Of a stretch of 64,000 bases of DNA, positions 1 through 10,355 are shown piece after piece. The translations under genes were made by a program, and so were the position numbers. The notes beneath the pieces were generated by a model. That model was not told where the DNA came from. It saw only the letters and a list, made by a program, of their open reading frames with translations, and ran no database searches. Source of the stretch: Antilocapra americana (taxonomy: Eukaryota > Chordata > Mammalia > Artiodactyla > Antilocapridae); assembly GCA_007570785.1 (NCBI GenBank), contig ML661885.1, forward strand, positions 12,698,490-12,762,489, given 5' to 3'. Numbering within the stretch: position 1 is the first letter of the stretch; every line of letters starts with the position of its first letter.

Positions 1-57
1 CCAGGTCCCTTGCATTGGGAGCGTGGAGTCTCAGCCATTGGACAACCAGGGAAGTCC
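1..57 (-). repeat. CHR-type tRNA-Glu SINE fragment at window edge
   Basis: Reverse complement shows a degenerate tRNA-Glu head ending at 57 (plus strand CCAGGGAAGTCCC). The body continues past the left edge. Confidence 0.8.
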
Positions 58-770
58 CTCAATATTGTTTTAGATTTACCATCTTGACTGGAGTTCGGTT
101 TAAAATTTTCCACTTCAACACTTGGGGACTAGGGGAATGTCCTTGGGAGGTCCAGGGAACCAGTGGGCCCAACATGAGTGGGACTTCAGCCAGGGCTCCA
201 TTGATTACCTGGCTTCCTGGGCCCCCACTCTAAAAGGGGTTCAGGACGATGCTTCTTTTCATGTGGCAGTGTCAACTCAGACCTTGTGTCCATGATCCTC
301 CAAGTGTCTGTTTCTTCCCCTTCCCCAGCATACAGTTACCCCCAAATACCTGTGGCTCCCTTAGAGGAAGCCTGGGGAATGCTTAGATGTTGTAGATACT
401 TGTCATGGTACGGCAGGGTTCTTACTTCTAAGGACCAGGCCACCTCTTCAGCCAATGGGGTTTAATTTGAACATTGTCTCAGGCCTGAGAACTGAACTAG
501 GAACTGAGACTTCTTAAGGAGGAGGCTGCCTTCAGCGTACTGCTCTCCTTTGCGTCTTGTTCGTTCCTCTTGTCCTCTTAAGGACATGTTTATCTACTTA
601 CAATAATAAATGACACCAACGTGAATAGCGCTAGTAAAAAATGATAGATCAAATCATTCTTTTCTTTTTGACGACAGATGTTGAGAGCTCTTAGTAGAGA
701 AGTGTGGGCCACCTCTATAAGCTCAGAGGTTTTGTAGGTTTCAAAATCAGCAGCAACCATCTATTAATAG
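58..770. other. Intergenic, nothing recognised
   Basis: No gene, RNA or ruminant repeat could be supported here. Short open frames have no recognisable content. Confidence 0.6.
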
Positions 771-774
771 ATCG

Positions 775-955
775 ACAGTCCCCAACCTTTTTGGCACCAA
801 GGACTGGTTTCATGGCAAACGATGTTTTCACAGACAGAGTCGGGTGTGGGGGGTGGTTTCAGGATGATTCATGCATGTTACATTTATTATGCACTTTATT
901 TCTAGTCTAATGCTGCCTCTGACCTGATAGGAGGTACTTTTCCAAGGCCCAGAGA
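775..955 (+). mobile_element. hAT (MER1-like) DNA transposon relic
   Basis: Begins near CCCCAACCTTTTTGGCACCA and continues through a GGTTTCAGGATGATTCATGC segment and an A/T block. This is the sequence of a widespread non-autonomous mammalian hAT element, probably MER1 group. A second copy of the same family is at 58868-59070 in the same orientation. The family name is from memory. Confidence 0.6.
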
Positions 956-999
956 TGGGGGACCCATAATCTTGATGTCTCTACCCACAATTCACCCAC

Positions 1000-1103
1000 T
1001 CCAGTATTCTTGCCTGGACAATCCCATGGGCAGAGAGGTCTCTGGTGGGCTACAGTCCACAGGGTTGCAAAGAGTTGGACACAACTGAAGCAACTTAGCA
1101 TGC
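1000..1103 (+). mobile_element. Bov-A SINE fragment
   Basis: Matches the Bov-A body (CCAGTATTCTTGCCTGGA through GAGTTGGACACAACTGA) without a tRNA head. Confidence 0.85.
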
Positions 1104-1272
1104 ACGCACCCACGTTTCAGGGGCCCAGGTTTTCCCAATCAAACCTGCCTCCATCGAGCATTCTAAAACTGTAATAAGGAGTGCTCCAGGCTGCTGCTCA
1201 GCAGTGTCTGCTCTTGCACTGCAGCAGAGTCTTGGGTGCTGGCTCTGTTGTCTTATTGAGAGTCGTGTGGGT

Positions 1273-1491
1273 GCATGCTCAGTTGCTTCAGTTGTGTTCA
1301 ACTCTTTGTGACTCTACAGACCGTAGCCTGCCAGGCTCTTCTGTCTGTGGGATTCTCCAGGCAAGAACACTGGAGTGGGTTGCCATGCCCTCCTCCACGG
1401 GATCTTCCTGACCCAGGGACCAAACCAATGTTTTTAGTGTCTCCTGCATTGGCAGTCAGGTTCTTTACCACTAGCACCACTTGGGAAGTCC
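1273..1491 (-). mobile_element. Bov-tA SINE
   Basis: Antisense Bov-A body followed by the tRNA-like head at the high-coordinate end, diverged. Open frames on both strands here are SINE noise. Confidence 0.88.
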
Positions 1492-1546
1492 ATTATTTAG
1501 TGTTAATTGTCCCTTAATGGTCCTCATCATTACCCCTCTCCACTTC

Positions 1547-1826
1547 AGTTCAGTCGCTCAGTCGTGTCTGACTCTGTGACCCCATGGACTGCAGCATGCC
1601 AGGCCTCCCTATTCATCACCAGCTCCCTGAGTTTATTCAAACTCATGTCTATTGAGTCGGTGATGCCATCCAACCATCTCATCCTCTGTCTTCCCCTTCT
1701 CCTCTCACTTTCAATCTTTCCCAGCATCAGGGTCTTTTCAAATCAATCAGTTCTTCCCATCAGGTGGCCAAAGTATTGGAGTTTCAGCTTCAGCATCCCT
1801 CTGCTGGGCAGTAATTCAACTAAGCA
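1547..1826 (-). mobile_element. BovB LINE 3' end fragment
   Basis: Antisense copy of the BovB 3' terminus, with the segments GAGTCGGTGATGCCATCCAA and GGTGGCCAAAGTATTGGAG also seen in the other BovB copies of the window. It is 5'-truncated, with no reverse transcriptase domain. Confidence 0.88.
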
Positions 1827-1940
1827 ATAACCAGCCTTCTCCATAGTCTTTGTGGCATCCTTTTGCCCCTCAAATTTTTTCTCTCAGTTATTGAGAGAGC
1901 GCTATTGACATCTCAGACTCTAACTATAGATTAAAAATTT

Positions 1941-2058
1941 ATTTATTTGACTGCACTGGGTCTTAGTCGTGGCATGTGGAGTCTAGTTCCCTGACCAGGG
2001 ATTGAACCCAGGCCCCCTGCATTGGGAGCGTGGAGTCTGGACCACCAGGGAAATCCAC
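1941..2058 (-). repeat. CHR-type tRNA-Glu SINE
   Basis: Antisense copy ending GGACCACCAGGGAAATCC. Its flank beyond 2058 resembles sequence near 10880 (see findings). Confidence 0.82.
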
Positions 2059-2284
2059 CCCCAGATCTTCTGAATGCCTTGCTTTGCCCCATCTCCCGTA
2101 GCCTTCCCCTCTGCTGGTGTACTTTCTGGGGTTCCCACCAGTCAAATCTTCAGGATTTGAGCCACCACCTTATACCAAGGACTGTTTGTGTCATACTTGC
2201 TGACCACAATGATGTCTCTTCAACTGGCCTTGAGTGAGCCTGTCCCAAGTCCCCTTCTTACTGCCTACTTCCTTTTTAAGAAAA

Positions 2285-2405
2285 TATTTATTTGGCTGTG
2301 CCAGGTCTTAGCTGTGTGGGATCTAGTTCCCCAACCAGGGATTGAACTTGGGCCCCGTGCATTGGAAGCTCAGAGTCTCAGCCCCTGGATCACCAGGGAA
2401 GTCCC
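2285..2405 (-). repeat. CHR-type tRNA-Glu SINE
   Basis: Antisense copy with A/T tail toward 2285 and tRNA head GGATCACCAGGGAAGTCCC near 2405. Confidence 0.85.
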
Positions 2406-3106
2406 ACTGCCTACTTTCTTAGATCACTTAATGTTAGTCTGCACCGTCCAAGAAGCAGTTATCGAGATGGCATTAGAAGTGCAAGCGACTTATTAGGTGC
2501 AGTGCTTGTGAGGGAAAGTAAAGGGGAATCCAGGGCAAATCAGAGGAAGGAAGATGCCTTAGGGTACAGCATGCATCTAAGAAAGCTTGGCAAGTCTGCT
2601 TAGCATCCCTGAGGCAAAGCTGCTCATGGGAGCAGTTTCACCTCCAGAGAGCGCCTCTGCCTGCTATTCTTGCGGCACCCAGTCGTGGGCTCGGGGCTGC
2701 CAATGGGAAGTGTGTCGTAGCTGGGCACTGGGGTGACCGCATCCCCCCTGCACAGCACATCTAGGGGTGTGCATTCATGGCTGCTGCGGTGTCTTTCATT
2801 TCCAGGCTTTCCTTGAAACTGTGGTTGAACCTCTTCCATTGTGTTTTAGACAAAGGCACTGGAAGATGTTTGGAAGCTCATTGGCAGGATCATCAGTTGT
2901 GGGCTTCACTATAATGTGACCTGGGTTTTGTCATGAGCAACCAGGATGTTCATCTCTGTGTGTCTTGCCTTTGCAGCTGCTCAGGTCCCCTTGTGAAGAC
3001 ATTTAGGCAACCAGGCAGAAAAGTGTGGCTGGGTAGCTAATCTCATGAAGAGAGATCAACATTCAGACTATAGAATTCATCTTGTTCAGTATGATACCAT
3101 CCCCTG
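2406..3106. other. Intergenic, nothing recognised
   Basis: No supported gene or repeat. 3096-3106 is the left target-site duplication of the next SINE. Confidence 0.6.
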
Positions 3107-3308
3107 GGCTTCCCTGGTGGCTCAGATGGTGAAGAATCCACCTGCAATGCAGGAGCCCCGGGCTCTATCCCTGGGTTGGGAAGATCCCCTGGAGGAGGGA
3201 ATGGCTACCCACTCCAGTATTCTAGCCTGGAGAATCTCATGGACAGGGAGCCTGGTGGGCTATCAGTCCATGGGGTGGCAAGGAATCAGACACAACTGAG
3301 CTACTTTC
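3107..3308 (+). mobile_element. Bov-tA SINE with 11-bp target-site duplication
   Basis: Full tRNA head plus Bov-A body. ACCATCCCCTG flanks it exactly at 3096-3106 and 3309-3319, so both boundaries are secure. Confidence 0.95.
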
Positions 3309-3701
3309 ACCATCCCCTGATCATTGTTAAACTTTTCTGGAGAATACACTTCCATTCTGCTGCCCAGGAGGAAGGTTGCTTGCTTGGAGCCGATTGGCCA
3401 GCCTCTTGCTTCTTATCTAGGCTTCTCATGCCCATATCCAGAGTCACCTGCTCATTCCTGAGCCTTTGAGAAATTCCTCAGTGAAACTTTTGTTTGCTTC
3501 TTCTGTTACTCTCTCACTTCTGGCTCAGCATTCAGCTTTGTCAGGTCTACAGAGTGAGTGACCACTCTTTGATCTGCTTTCAACTGCCAAACTTTTTTGT
3601 GGTTTCTGTTCTTGTGGGTTTATGCTTTTGTAAAAAGGACTTTACTGTTTTAGTAAGATGTGGGAGGGATCTGGATTGAAGTCATGAGTCCAGGCCTCCA
3701 T

Positions 3702-3820
3702 TTTTTTTTTCTTTCCATGACACACGGCATGCAAGATCATAGTTCTCCAATCAGGGATGGAACCCTTGCCCCCTGCAGTGGAAACTCAGAGTCCTAACCA
3801 CTGGACCATCAGGGAACTCA
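3702..3820 (-). repeat. CHR-type tRNA-Glu SINE
   Basis: Antisense copy with T-tail at the low end and GGACCATCAGGGAACTCA at the head. Confidence 0.8.
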
Positions 3821-3879
3821 CAATTCTTTTTTATAAATTATTTTTTAATAATTGGTGTCTTCAGTAGCCTGTTATCTGG

Positions 3880-4115
3880 CTTCCTTAGAGATGTTTCTCC
3901 AGAGTAGTCAGTCTTTAAAAACATAAATTAGATCACATTACTTTCTTGCTGAAAACTCTTTTCCAAAGGTTTCTCATTACACAGAATAAAACCTAAATTT
4001 CTTGCCCTTGGGGGCTGGCCTATAAAACCTCACGTGATCTGGCCCTGGCTTATTCTTGATCCTCATCTCCTACCTCTCATCCTGTCAGTAATCTTCTCCA
4101 GTCATGCTGGCTTTC
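3880..4115 (+). mobile_element. LINE-2 3' fragment
   Basis: Segments such as GATCTGGCCCTGGC and CTCATCTCCTACCTCTC match the sense 3' region of ancient L2 elements. Diverged, and the boundaries are approximate. Confidence 0.6.
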
Positions 4116-4153
4116 TTGCTGTCTTCTAGACAAAAATGCCCTTAATGTTAGTT

Positions 4154-4340
4154 TGACTTCCCAGGTGGTGCAGAACTAAAGAATCTGCCTGCAATGCGGA
4201 AGACTCATGTTCGATCCCTGGAAAATGGAACAACCCACTCCAATATTCTTGCCTGGGAAATCCCATGGACAGAGGAGCCCGGCAGGCTACAGTCCATGGG
4301 GGTCTCAAAGAGTCGGACATGATAGAGTATGCATGCACAC
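4154..4340 (+). mobile_element. Bov-tA SINE
   Basis: tRNA head (GACTTCCCAGGTGGTGCAG) followed by a Bov-A body ending GAGTCGGACATGATAGAG. Confidence 0.88.
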
Positions 4341-4759
4341 GTTAGATTATGCTATCATTAGTTTGTTTCCTATTACATTTGCTATGTCTTGACTTTTTTT
4401 TGACAGGATATTCATTTTTATAAATTTATTTTTAATAATTTTTGTATTTTGTCCTTAAGAATGACTTCACTTTTTCAAAATGTAAACATGTATTTTTCTA
4501 GTTTTATATTTCATTATGTTTACACCCTGGATCCATGTTAATATTGTGAGGAAGGGGTTTAACTTGGTATCTTCTACAAATGTGGCCAACTGTCTCAACA
4601 CCATTTTTTTTTTGGAACAGATTACTACCGATTAGAAATGGCATCTCTATCATATACTTACCTGCATACAGCGACCTGTCTTTGGGCTCTATAGTCTTTT
4701 CTGAGTTATTTAGCTAATTCTGTGTAAGTACTCTGCAATACTCACTGGTCTGTTTCTTT
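4341..4759. other. AT-rich intergenic stretch, nothing recognised
   Basis: T-rich sequence with no supported feature. Confidence 0.55.
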
Positions 4760-5092
4760 TACTCATTTATTTATTCACTTTTGGTTGTGCCTGGTCCTTG
4801 TTGCTATGCAGGCTCTTCTCTAGTGGCGAGTGGTGGAGGGGAGGATGGCCACTCTAGCTGTGGTGTGAGGGCTTCTCATTACATTGGCTTCTCCTGTGGT
4901 GGTTCACGGGCTTCAGTAGTTGTGGCACAGGGGCTCAGCAGTTGTGGCTCCCAGACTCCAGAGCACCAGCTCAGCCGTGGTGCACTGGCTTAGCTGCTTC
5001 TCGGCATGTGGGATCTTCCTGGACAAGGGATCAAACCCGTATCTCCTGCATTGGTAGGCAGATTCTTTACCACTGAGCCACCAGGGAAGGCC
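4760..5092 (-). repeat. Long-form CHR-type SINE
   Basis: Antisense long version with the internal block of repeated TTGTGGC-like units and a head ending GAGCCACCAGGGAAGGCCCC. This long form is shared by cetaceans and ruminants. Confidence 0.75.
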
Positions 5093-5451
5093 CCTCACCA
5101 GTGTGTTTTAAAATGTTTCTGGAAGCCTTTCTTTTATAACATTTCCATTATTGTGTATCTTATCTTCCAAAGGTACACTACTTTTCTGATTTGATGTTTT
5201 TTTTTTAAATCCTGGGCTTTCCTTTTCTAGGTTCATGGTACACCTCCCTTGTTCAAGTCTTCTGCATCTTTTAGTAGAACTTTATAGTTTTCTTCATAAA
5301 TGTTTTTCATACTTAATGTTAGGCATAATATAATCCTATTTTATGTTATTGTAAATGGGGGTTTAAAAAACTGGTTATTAGTGTGAATGGAAGTTAGTGA
5401 TTTTTGTGTTTCAGACATCTGACTTAACTTTTTTACTTGTTCTAAGAGCTG
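5093..5451. other. Intergenic, nothing recognised
   Basis: AT-rich sequence with no supported feature. Confidence 0.55.
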
Positions 5452-5624
5452 GGGCTCAGCCACTCAGTTGTGTCCAACTCGTTATGGCCCCATGGACTGT
5501 AGACATGGCACCTCTGTCCATGGAACTTTCCAGGCAAGAATGCTGGAGTGGCCTGTCATTCCCCACTCCAGGGGATCTTCTGGACCCAGGGGATTCTTTA
5601 TCTTTAGTGCCACCTGGGTACCCC
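5452..5624 (-). mobile_element. Bov-tA SINE, degraded head
   Basis: Antisense Bov-A body (CACTCAGTTGTGTCCAACTC) with a shortened tRNA-like head near 5600-5620. Confidence 0.82.
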
Positions 5625-5717
5625 TAGAGCAGGTAGGTAGATTTTGGCTTTCCCATAGATGGTTAAATGTGCTGAAAATAGTTTTCCTCTTCTATTCCAC
5701 CAGTGATACCCATTTCC

Positions 5718-5899
5718 TTTAAATATTTATTTGACTTTACCGGGTCTTCGTTGTTGTGGCACACAGGATCTTTGGTTTTGTCATGGCATGCAAGATATTT
5801 AGTTAAGGCATGTGGAGTCTAGTTCCCTGCCAGGGATCAAACCTGGGCCTTCTGCATTGGGAGCTCAGAATCTTAGCCACTGGACCACCAGGGAAGTCC
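5718..5899 (-). repeat. CHR-type tRNA-Glu SINE
   Basis: Antisense copy with head GGACCACCAGGGAAGTCC at the high end. It is the last ruminant SINE before the NCOA2 3' UTR. Confidence 0.85.
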
Positions 5900-6499
5900 T
5901 GACAACCTCATTTCTTAGCATGTGTAGTGGGATTACTTTTGTTCTGATTTCAATTCTTAGTATTTCACCATGAAGACACAGCGGGATTGTATCAAATAAC
6001 TTTAAACAACTCTAGGGCATTCACTTTGCTGAGTGGCTTTAAAAATACAATTCCAGATTTACTATTTCATGTAGTTTATGACCTGGGTTTTATGTATTAT
6101 ACTTGCATTGTTTATTGACTATTAATAAGCCAATCTATTAAAACCATCATGATTATCCTAACGTGTAAAGTATCACCTTAATAAGCTAGTCAGAAGTCCA
6201 CATTATTCTCATAAATGTTTTTGAGAAACGGGAATGAGAGGTGATAGCATCATTTAGATTCCACCTCTACTTGCCATTAAGTTGTCAGATAATCTTAAGC
6301 AAGACACACCCCTCTTGGCTTCAGACTGAAAATCTAGAAAATGGGACATTGAGAGAATAAATGTTGACATGCTGAAAACAGTGCCAACTATTGTATAAGT
6401 CTAAGAAATTATTAAATGGCAAGTCAGGTAATTTTATATTTAACTGCAATTGTGAATGAGAATACAATATAAACCCAAGAAAATCTTCAAAGCCATGTA
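5900..6499. other. Downstream flank of NCOA2, nothing recognised
   Basis: AT-rich. It may include a read-through or termination zone for NCOA2, but no motif decides it. Confidence 0.5.
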
Positions 6500-6518
6500 A
6501 AACCCGAAGGCATTAAAA

Positions 6519-6524
6519 TTTATT
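6519..6524 (-). terminator. NCOA2: Candidate NCOA2 polyadenylation signal AATAAA (downstream copy)
   Basis: Second AATAAA on the minus strand, followed within 30 nt by GGGTTTTACATGGCTTTG, a plausible G/U-rich downstream element. Cleavage would then fall near 6495-6510. Confidence 0.55.
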
Positions 6525-6549
6525 AAATGATGCAATAACAACAGAATTC

Positions 6550-6555
6550 TTTATT
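6550..6555 (-). terminator. NCOA2: Candidate NCOA2 polyadenylation signal AATAAA (upstream copy)
   Basis: AATAAA on the minus strand about 3.8 kb past the stop, followed by a T/G-rich stretch (TGTTGTTATTG). A second AATAAA lies 31 nt further. Either could direct cleavage. Confidence 0.6.
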
Positions 6556-7681
6556 TACAATAGCATTATTTAACATCAAATAAGCAAATAGCATCAGCAA
6601 AGCAATATTAACTTGCATAAATGTATTTAAAATTTCTCTTGAATATATCTACCTTTTGCATAAACTGCTCACACTAGAAATACAAACATCAATGCAGGTG
6701 AACAAAGTGATGTTTGGAGTCAACTCCATTTTGAAAATAAATCACAACCTGAAACACTGTAAGCTTTCTCCTGAAGAACCATAGTTAATATATTGCTTAA
6801 TTTTACCCTTGTATAATCTTTTCATATACACACATCTCAGATGCAACTTCATGAAGAACTGTACAAATAAAACCACAAATGGCATAAGAAAAAAAAAAGA
6901 CAGTTAAATGTTTGAAGAAATGTATCATCATCACCATTCAACAACATAAAGGTTAAGTGATGATGTACTTATTCAAAAAATTGTACACAGTTCACTATAC
7001 AAATATAATACATCGGACAGCTATGTAGGAATATACAAGACTTAAAAACAGATCTAAGGCATTATGCTAGATTTTAGCATTTTGAGGTTCTTGCACATAG
7101 CTTTTACCTGTAGTAAGAAACTTAAAAGGTTTCATTTTAGTCTATAAAGAAACACCAGGGAGAAAATTCTAATTAAAATCGAAGCCACTACAGTAATTTT
7201 CTTTTGTGCAGAGAATGCTTTGCTCGGAGGCAGCATACTACCATACAAATACTAGAAAATTTTAAATTCACACCAACAATTAATGGCTTAAGTTGCATTT
7301 CAAAATTGATTGTGTATCTTTGGGTTCTGCAAGGGGATCTGTGCCACCCATTTCATGTTAAGCCCATAGGAACTCCGTTTTTAAACACATTAAAAACTGC
7401 ATTATATAAACTGCAAAAACATTGCTTTTAATGGTTACAGGCCATAAGAGATACACGTGGGAGGGGGCATCTTCATTTTTTGAGTCCAACGAATTCATTG
7501 CAGGAAAACAGCTCACTTCACTTTTTCAACTTACCACGTTACATGAACACGTAGATGAGCTTCACAACCAAGTTAATGTATGTATACTTTTCACATTATG
7601 TGTTTTTCACATTTAGTAATATAAGTAAAACACTGATTATTTGTTCTATTAAACGAAAAACCGAGAACTCGGTCTAACAAG

Positions 7682-7687
7682 TTTATT
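7682..7687 (-). terminator. NCOA2: Possible proximal AATAAA in the NCOA2 3' UTR
   Basis: AATAAA on the transcript strand about 2.66 kb past the stop. It could give a shorter 3' UTR isoform, but no downstream element was assessed in detail. Confidence 0.3.
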
Positions 7688-10171
7688 GTGTACACCATGA
7701 GAAATACTGATCATGGAGGGACTGGTTTGGCCTTTGCTTCTATCACGATCAATGTGATCAGAGGATTCCTTCACTGACTTTTCTTAATTAGATGTAAAAA
7801 AACCCATGACCTGATCTAAGCCGTAAGAGAACTGATCATCTCTCTTCCTTCAAAACAGCAATGATTATGAATTATTCCCAATGACCTGAATGGCAGATGT
7901 GCAGATCAGATCTGTCTGAACTGGGACTGACAGTAGAACACAGTGGGCAGAAAGGTACACAGGGGTTTTTGGACAGTGTTCTAGCGGAAAGGGACTTCCA
8001 CTCAAAACAAACAAATCAGCTTAAACTCTTTTCTCTTCTGTGCTGTGTGAAGTTCAAGTCATTCTAATTCACACGCTTCTAAACATCAATTGGAAGCTGG
8101 TCACGTGACACCAAGTGTGCCGTAAGCCTCGTGGTGCCAGTGAGGACACTGAGCTCGGGCCAATGTCTGCCCGTGTTTCTCCATCACAGTTGGGCGACCC
8201 AATGGTTTGGTTGAGAAAAGCAGAGCCTTTTGTGTGTCGGGGGGGGGACTGTGAACTGGAGGCCCCCAAGAAGTGCTGTTCCTGGGCCACCTTCTTGTAG
8301 TGAGACCCCCCCTAAGTGGAAAAAAAAAAGTAGCAAAATGCAGATTTCCCAGGACATTTCTTTAGCATGGAGCCACGCTTTCAGACTGTCTACTTAAGCA
8401 TTTATCTTTGGGCTATATCTCTTTCTATACTCCCATAATCTGTCCATATATAGAGAGATAAACGTATAAGTAGGGGTAGTTTGTATATTTTTCACCCTGC
8501 CACAAATAAACAATCAAATTTCAAGAAAAAAAGACTTCTCTGTTCCTAAAAGGCCTGGCTAATGAGATATAAAATGCTTTGCTTTTTAGACATCAAAAAG
8601 ACATCATTCTGAAATTTAGGTAAGAAAGTAGGTGTCTTAGGAGTTGGGGAGAAATAGCTCAAAAAAGGTCACCAGTTTCTTGGTATTACAGTTTTCTGAA
8701 ACTGATGCCAATTAAGAAAAGATTATTCCCCTACCAGAGTAGGCAAGAAAAACAACCAGAAAAGTGGCCTGCTAGGTAACACGTAGTCTTCCTAAGGTTC
8801 ATTAAGAAAGAATATAAACATATAAAAATCAAGAATTGGTTTCTACAGCGGCTGCATATCAGATTAGATTAGATAAACGACTTATGAGCAGAATCACAAG
8901 ATTTAGAAAATAAAAAGTCTTAAGTCTACAAATTAGGTCTAATCGAGGCCTTGAGAGCCTTTACAAAACACTTTCAGGAGACGCTGCTATGAAGATATCT
9001 AATTGTAACACTGAAGTACCTCATTTTGGATTCAATTCCACAATATGTATACCTCACAAAAATTACACAGTTAAAACACTTAAGTCCTCAACTTAAATTA
9101 TTGCTTGTTTACATATAAATTGGTTTTTATGTACCTTACAAAACTTCGGCTTATTAAGTCAGCACTGCTAAAAAAAAAAAAACAAAATAAAAACACATGG
9201 CGGAGGGGAACTCTGTCCTGATCTGCGGTCACTTTAAGCACACTATGGTTTTCCCCCGTGTAGGGCCAGTGTCACTGGGGAACAGAATGAACACACTTCC
9301 CAGGCAGGTGTCCAAAGTCTGATGGGTTTCGAGTCCTAAGTTTGCTCCTCTCCTTCCAGTAAATGCATTTTTTTCCTGGAATTTCAGGGTTAGCGGTTGG
9401 TAAGCGGCTGGCAAAACACGGAAGGAAATAATCAAGGGCTTACCTGGTTTCTGTTGCTTTTATTAAAAAAAAAAAAAGAGTGGGGAAGGCAGAGGGGTAA
9501 GGGAAGGATCAGATGGAGGAAGAGGCGCTGATTCAAGCTTCTGATGAATCTAAAGCACATTGAATTTGGAAATCAATTTCTTTTTGATTCATGATTTGGG
9601 CAAACTAGTTTGGTTTGAATCTAAGAAATTGAAAAAAAAAAAAAAGAGGAAGAAGGACTTGTTAACAGCCCTCCCACAGGCTCTTTTTCATCTGTTCAGG
9701 AACTGGAAATGCTTTCCAATGCCGTCTTGAGAGCTTTCTACAAAGACACAACTATGACGTCTGGGTCTTCACCTCTTGGGCGTGTCTGTACATACGGCAC
9801 GGTCCATGGTGGTCTGTCCTGCTTATCCCAGAGGGCTTAGCTTACAACATCTTTAGTTTGATTTTTTTTTTTTTTAATCTTTTCTTTCCCCCAGATGAAA
9901 TCTTAATCTTTTGGACTGGACTGGTTAGTCAGGGAAAACAAAGCAAGAAACCAGTGTCTGGAGCCAGACAGGAAGAGAACAAGAGCATGGGTTGTTTTCC
10001 TTAAATACATACATTTAGATACATTCAATCTGACGCAGGTGTGAAGTCTGCCTGCCAACATTTACTCTGCAGGAGAGATCTAAGTTGCACTAAGGTGAAT
10101 GCAGTGAGCAGACTGACAACTGTCCGGACGCGAGCTGCAGGCCATCTGTCGACGTGACAGGCGGCTCCTCC

Positions 10172-10185
10172 GGGGGGGGGGGGGG
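10172..10185 (+). repeat. G14 homopolymer (C14 in the NCOA2 3' UTR)
   Basis: Fourteen consecutive G on the plus strand read as C14 in the transcript, about 160 nt after the stop codon. Likely length-polymorphic. Confidence 0.95.
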
Positions 10186-10343
10186 AGCGGAGGGACTCGG
10201 CCCGTCAGCCCATCTTGCTCGGGCAGGGCTGGATGGCAGGTCGGTTGGGTCGAAATGAAGAGACGCAGCTCTCCAGATTGGTAAGTGTCTTGAGCAAGTG
10301 AGCCCAGTCAGCTGAAGAAAGAAGCAACCAGCTGCCTTCAGTG

Positions 10344-10355
10344 TCAGCAGTATTT
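10344..10355 (-). CDS. NCOA2: NCOA2 terminal exon coding part: KYC and stop
   Basis: The acceptor AG at 10356-10357 is followed by AAA TAC TGC TGA, which supplies the last three residues and the stop codon. Only 12 nt of this exon are coding; the remainder is 3' UTR. The stop lies in the last exon, so normal transcripts escape junction-dependent nonsense-mediated decay. The TGCAG acceptor is preceded by a T-rich tract. A different frame is open across this point (10205-10426) but has no support. Confidence 0.93.
   Translation of the reverse strand, partial: KYC

Larger units (their letters stand above)
6500..10343 (-). other. NCOA2: NCOA2 3' untranslated region, about 3.8 kb
   Basis: Runs from the stop codon to the AATAAA cluster near 6519-6555. 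The stretch from about 5900 to 10830 contains no recognisable Bov-tA, CHR or BovB copy although both sides are dense with them, as expected of a transcribed and constrained UTR. It is AT-rich with many short ATTTA-type elements on the transcript strand, and a C14 tract about 160 nt past the stop. The end point is inferred from the signals and from the known length class of NCOA2 mRNAs. Confidence 0.8.
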
